From NCBI GenBank assembly GCA_044508215.1, contig JBIQID010000056.1, positions 1 through 18,792 of the forward strand: DNA of 18,792 nt, read 5' to 3'. Numbering within the stretch: position 1 is the first letter of the stretch; the number at the start of each line of letters is the position of its first letter. The translations under genes and the position numbers were made by a program. A model generated the notes under the pieces. It did no database searches, was not told the DNA's origin, and worked only from the letters and a program-made list of their open reading frames with translations. This DNA comes from JAEZFI01 sp044508215. GTDB taxonomy: Bacteria > Actinomycetota > Acidimicrobiia > Acidimicrobiales > Microtrichaceae. This document shows, in pieces, positions 16,717-18,792 of the stretch.

Positions 16717-17248
16717 CCTCCGCGACCTCCTCCGGCAGGTAGACCACCGCGCCGTCGATCGCCGTCGCTCCTGCCGTCACCGGGTGTGGGACCACCCGCC
16801 CGTCGTGGAACAGGTGGCGGACCTCCACGCCGTCGAGGAGCACGAGGTGGTCGGCGACCAGGCGGCGGTGGCAGCGCCAGAACACCGACTCCGAGCACAT
16901 CACCGCGGTCCGTCGCCCGTTTGCGTACTGGGCCAGGCGTTCGAGGCCCCGAGCGAACTCGTCGGTCTCCATGTGGTCGGCGTACGCCCTGAACTGGTCG
17001 TTGCGCAGCCCCACGTGGCGTGAACTGCGGTCGACCCGCCGACGGCCGCCGAGCTCCACGATCCACTCATCGGCGATCCCAGCCGCCGGCAGCCACTCGG
17101 CGATGCGCTCCCGCGCCAGGTGGGGGTGGCGGCGGCTCCCCGGGTAGCGACGGATGTCGGCGACGGCCTCGATGCCCGCCCGCTCGAGCAGGGCCACCAG
17201 GTCCTCTGCGGCCAGGGTGCCGTGCCCGAACGTCCACACGCAGTCCAT
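16706..17248 (-). CDS. DUF488 domain protein
   Basis: 180 residues, a usual length for the family. Seen: the N-terminal strand-loop TFGHGTLAAEDLVALL, the block ADIRRYPGSRRHPHLARE, and the cysteine motif MCSESVFWRCHRRLVADHL. The family is widespread and small, with a conserved C-x-E...CHR core; its biochemical role is not established. The ATG at 17248 is preceded by GGGTAGCGG and a 7-nt gap instead of a ribosome site of usual spacing (CAGGG directly abuts the start), so leaderless initiation is possible. The lipoprotein gene on the same strand ends 68 nt upstream. Its 3' end overlaps the convergent haem-oxygenase-like gene by 11 nt. Confidence 0.88.
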   Translation of the reverse strand: MDCVWTFGHGTLAAEDLVALLERAGIEAVADIRRYPGSRRHPHLARERIAEWLPAAGIADEWIVELGGRRRVDRSSRHVGLRNDQFRAYADHMETDEFARGLERLAQYANGRRTAVMCSESVFWRCHRRLVADHLVLLDGVEVRHLFHDGRVVPHPVTAGATAIDGAVVYLPEEVAEVSG

Positions 17249-17258
17249 CCCTGGGCCG

Positions 17259-17283
17259 CTACCCGATCCGGGAGCGGACAGAC
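17259..17283 (-). promoter_or_regulatory. Candidate promoter of the DUF488 gene
   Basis: GGGTAG at 17264-17259 (minus), 10 nt before the ATG at 17248, with GTCT (17283-17280) 15 nt further upstream, a loose GNNT match. Position suggests a leader of only a few bases. Confidence 0.35.
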
Positions 17284-17316
17284 GGCGACGTCCCGTGTCG
17301 CGCCCAGTCGTCGGGG

Positions 17317-18597
17317 TCAGCTGCCGCGGTCGCGGAGGAACACGTCGAGCGCAGCGCCGTTCGCGTCCGCACCGGCGAGGTCCGTGCGGTTCGAGTCGAC
17401 GGCCACCCACCGGCCCGTGGCGCTCACCGTGCCGGCGCTCGCGGCCCCGGTCAGCAGCGTGACAGCGGAGGTCGACCGGTCGGTGAGGCGCACGTTCCCG
17501 AGGGCGCCGGGAGCGAAGCCGGAACCGGTGGCCACCTCGGTCGTCACCACCCATCGCCCGTCGCCGCTCTGACCGATCCGGATCGGCACGCCCGAGGTGC
17601 CGACGTGCGTCGTGGCACCGGTCTGCCGGTCGTAGCGGCGAGCGCTCCCCGATCCGATGGTCGGCGGCGTGCTGTGCACGTAGAGGGTGGTCACCGTGTA
17701 GACGACGTCGCCGTCGTCGGCCACGGCATGCGTCCCCGCCATCGGGACGACGTAGGTCACCGGCGCGCTGAAGGTGGCGGTCGCCAGGGTGGTGGTCGGG
17801 CCGCCTGCAGCCTCGGCGAGCACCAGGGTGCCCGCGGCGTCGAGCACCACGAACGCGCCGTTCGACGACACGGACTGCGGCAGGTGGGTGTGCCCCACCT
17901 CGTCGGCCTTCAGCGCGGTGAACGCCCCGGTGCCCCGGTTCCACAGGACCGCACCGCCGGAGCCCGTACCGGCCAGGTCGCCGTACGAGTGCAGCGCCAC
18001 TCGGGTCCCATCTGCCGAGATCACCGGGGCGCTGGACGGATAGGTGGTGGAGGTCACCCGTGTCGTCGAGCCGCCGCTCCACACGAAGACGTCGGACGCC
18101 GCGCCGTTCCGGTCGACCCCGGCCAGGTCCGTCGCAGTCGACTCGAAGGCGACGGTCCCGTCGTCGGCCACGGTGGGCGACTGGGACGGACCGTTGCCGC
18201 CGCTCACCCGGACCACCACGCCGGTGGTCCGGTCCCACCGGAAGACGTCCGACCCGGTCCCGTTGCCGTCGGCGCCCGCGGACGGGTGCACCGTCGTGCT
18301 CGTGAACGCCACCCAGCGGCCGTTGCGGGACACCACCGAGCTGCCCGACGCAGCGTCGGGGAACGCGCTGACACGGGCGAACCCCGGGCCCTGCGGTGGA
18401 GCGGTCGTGGTGGTCGAGGTCGACGTGGAGGTGGAGGTCGACGTGGTGGGCGTGGACGTGGTCGTGCCACCGCCGCCACCGCGGGGCGGCTGGGGGATGC
18501 ATGCCGCCAGGGCGCACGTCGCGGTCACGCACAGGGCGAGGCCGGCCAGCCTGAGCCGGCCCGAGGCCGTCGAGGAGCGTGGTCTCACGCGGTTCAT
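17317..18597 (-). CDS. Secreted lipoprotein with Thr/Ser linker and TolB-like beta-propeller
   Basis: 426 residues. An Arg-rich N-region and hydrophobic core (LRLAGLALCVTATCALAAC) end in a lipobox with the acylated Cys at about residue 33. A low-complexity Gly then Thr/Ser/Pro linker (about 40-68) lifts the domain from the membrane. The rest (about 70-426) is a beta-propeller of WD40-like/TolB-like repeats: 'WVAFTST', 'TVAFEST', 'RVALHS' and 'WVAVDSN' blades alternate with the repeated phrase (D)LAGxDxNGxxxDVFxxD. A similar DVFRWD phrase occurs near residue 115. Such propellers usually bind proteins or glycans; no catalytic residue is evident. The ATG at 18597 has GGGAGGGAG upstream. Function unknown; probably a cell-surface binding or sensing protein. 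Confidence 0.85.
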   Translation of the reverse strand: MNRVRPRSSTASGRLRLAGLALCVTATCALAACIPQPPRGGGGGTTTSTPTTSTSTSTSTSTTTTAPPQGPGFARVSAFPDAASGSSVVSRNGRWVAFTSTTVHPSAGADGNGTGSDVFRWDRTTGVVVRVSGGNGPSQSPTVADDGTVAFESTATDLAGVDRNGAASDVFVWSGGSTTRVTSTTYPSSAPVISADGTRVALHSYGDLAGTGSGGAVLWNRGTGAFTALKADEVGHTHLPQSVSSNGAFVVLDAAGTLVLAEAAGGPTTTLATATFSAPVTYVVPMAGTHAVADDGDVVYTVTTLYVHSTPPTIGSGSARRYDRQTGATTHVGTSGVPIRIGQSGDGRWVVTTEVATGSGFAPGALGNVRLTDRSTSAVTLLTGAASAGTVSATGRWVAVDSNRTDLAGADANGAALDVFLRDRGS

Positions 18598-18660
18598 CTC
18601 CCTCCCCTCCCCCGGCTCCGCATCGGACCGCCGGCGGCGACGGACGAGGCTAACCGCTGA

Positions 18661-18677
18661 CCCGGCGCCACGCCGGG
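18661..18677. terminator. Hairpin downstream of the right-edge gene
   Basis: cccggcg (18661-18667), loop cca, cgccggg (18671-18677): a 7-bp GC stem between the stop at 18706 and the lipoprotein start. No T-tract. It may end the upstream minus-strand transcript. Confidence 0.4.
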
Positions 18678-18705
18678 GCCGAGCACCCGGTCGGCTCGCG
18701 GGTGG

Positions 18706-18792
18706 TCAGAGCCCTTCGGTGCCCTCGAGGAGCGCTTCGGCGGTCTCGTCGACCAGCCGGACGAAGTCACCCGCGAAGTCGGCGTCGGGACC
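18706..18792 (-). CDS. C-terminal end of an unidentified protein, cut by window edge
   Basis: Only the last 28 codons before a TGA at 18708-18706 are present. The end is acidic and helical in character (FVRLVDETAEALLEGTEGL). Too short to name. Codon use fits a real minus-strand gene: G/C dominates third positions. Confidence 0.6.
   Translation of the reverse strand, partial: GPDADFAGDFVRLVDETAEALLEGTEGL

Noticed and set aside
18410..18470. GTGGTCGTGGAGG-like simple repeat as a regulatory or CRISPR-like array
   Set aside because: It encodes the Thr/Ser linker of the lipoprotein; irregular low-complexity coding sequence, not an array.

Overview
The window is a gene-dense, very GC-rich stretch of bacterial chromosome. 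It carries the toolkit of an actinomycete: SpoIIE/RsbW/STAS partner-switching proteins, a SigB/SigF-type sigma factor, a LexA box of the CGAAC-N4-GTTCG type, several probably leaderless genes, and DUF1360 and DUF488 proteins. I place it in Actinomycetota. A deep-branching class such as Acidimicrobiia is possible, but that is an impression and not shown by the sequence. No rRNA, tRNA, CRISPR array, insertion sequence or phage gene is visible. No stretch over 300 bases lacks a gene.

Layout. 1-2117 (minus): a GH65 glycoside phosphorylase that runs off the left edge. 2127-2756 (minus): an AlkB-like repair dioxygenase under a perfect LexA box. 2819-4977 (minus): a membrane-bound SpoIIE phosphatase translationally coupled to an RsbW-type kinase. 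5167-8028 (plus): aconitase AcnA with an unusual linker insert. 8113-8535 (minus): a twin-CBS protein. 8679-9287 (plus): a DUF1360 membrane protein. 9388-11328 (plus): two adjacent ferritin-like proteins. 11388-12917 (minus): an FAD oxidoreductase with a C-terminal Rieske domain. 13132-13575 (plus): a degenerate RsbW-like protein, convergent with a SigB/F-family sigma factor at 13633-14388 (minus). 14599-16716 (plus): a STAS anti-anti-sigma, a methyltransferase and a haem-oxygenase-like iron enzyme. 16706-18597 (minus): a DUF488 protein and a beta-propeller lipoprotein. 18706-18792 (minus): the C-terminal end of an unidentified gene.

How the genes may work together. All classes of a partner-switching stress circuit are present within 12 kb: phosphatase, kinase, antagonist, sigma factor and a kinase-like protein without its ATP-binding residues. 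Around them are proteins suited to iron and redox stress: two ferritin-like proteins, a Rieske flavoprotein, a haem-oxygenase-like diiron candidate, aconitase and a CBS sensor. The hexamer GGGTAG stands just upstream of nine genes, each time in the correct orientation. In the best cases it is preceded by GTTT or GTTC at 16-17 nt, which resembles the SigB/SigF promoter. My main proposal is that this is a local general-stress/iron-redox regulon grouped around its own sigma factor. In several genes the same hexamer lies only 9-11 nt before the start codon, which suggests leaderless transcription. Gene calls are mostly firm. The regulatory model is inference.
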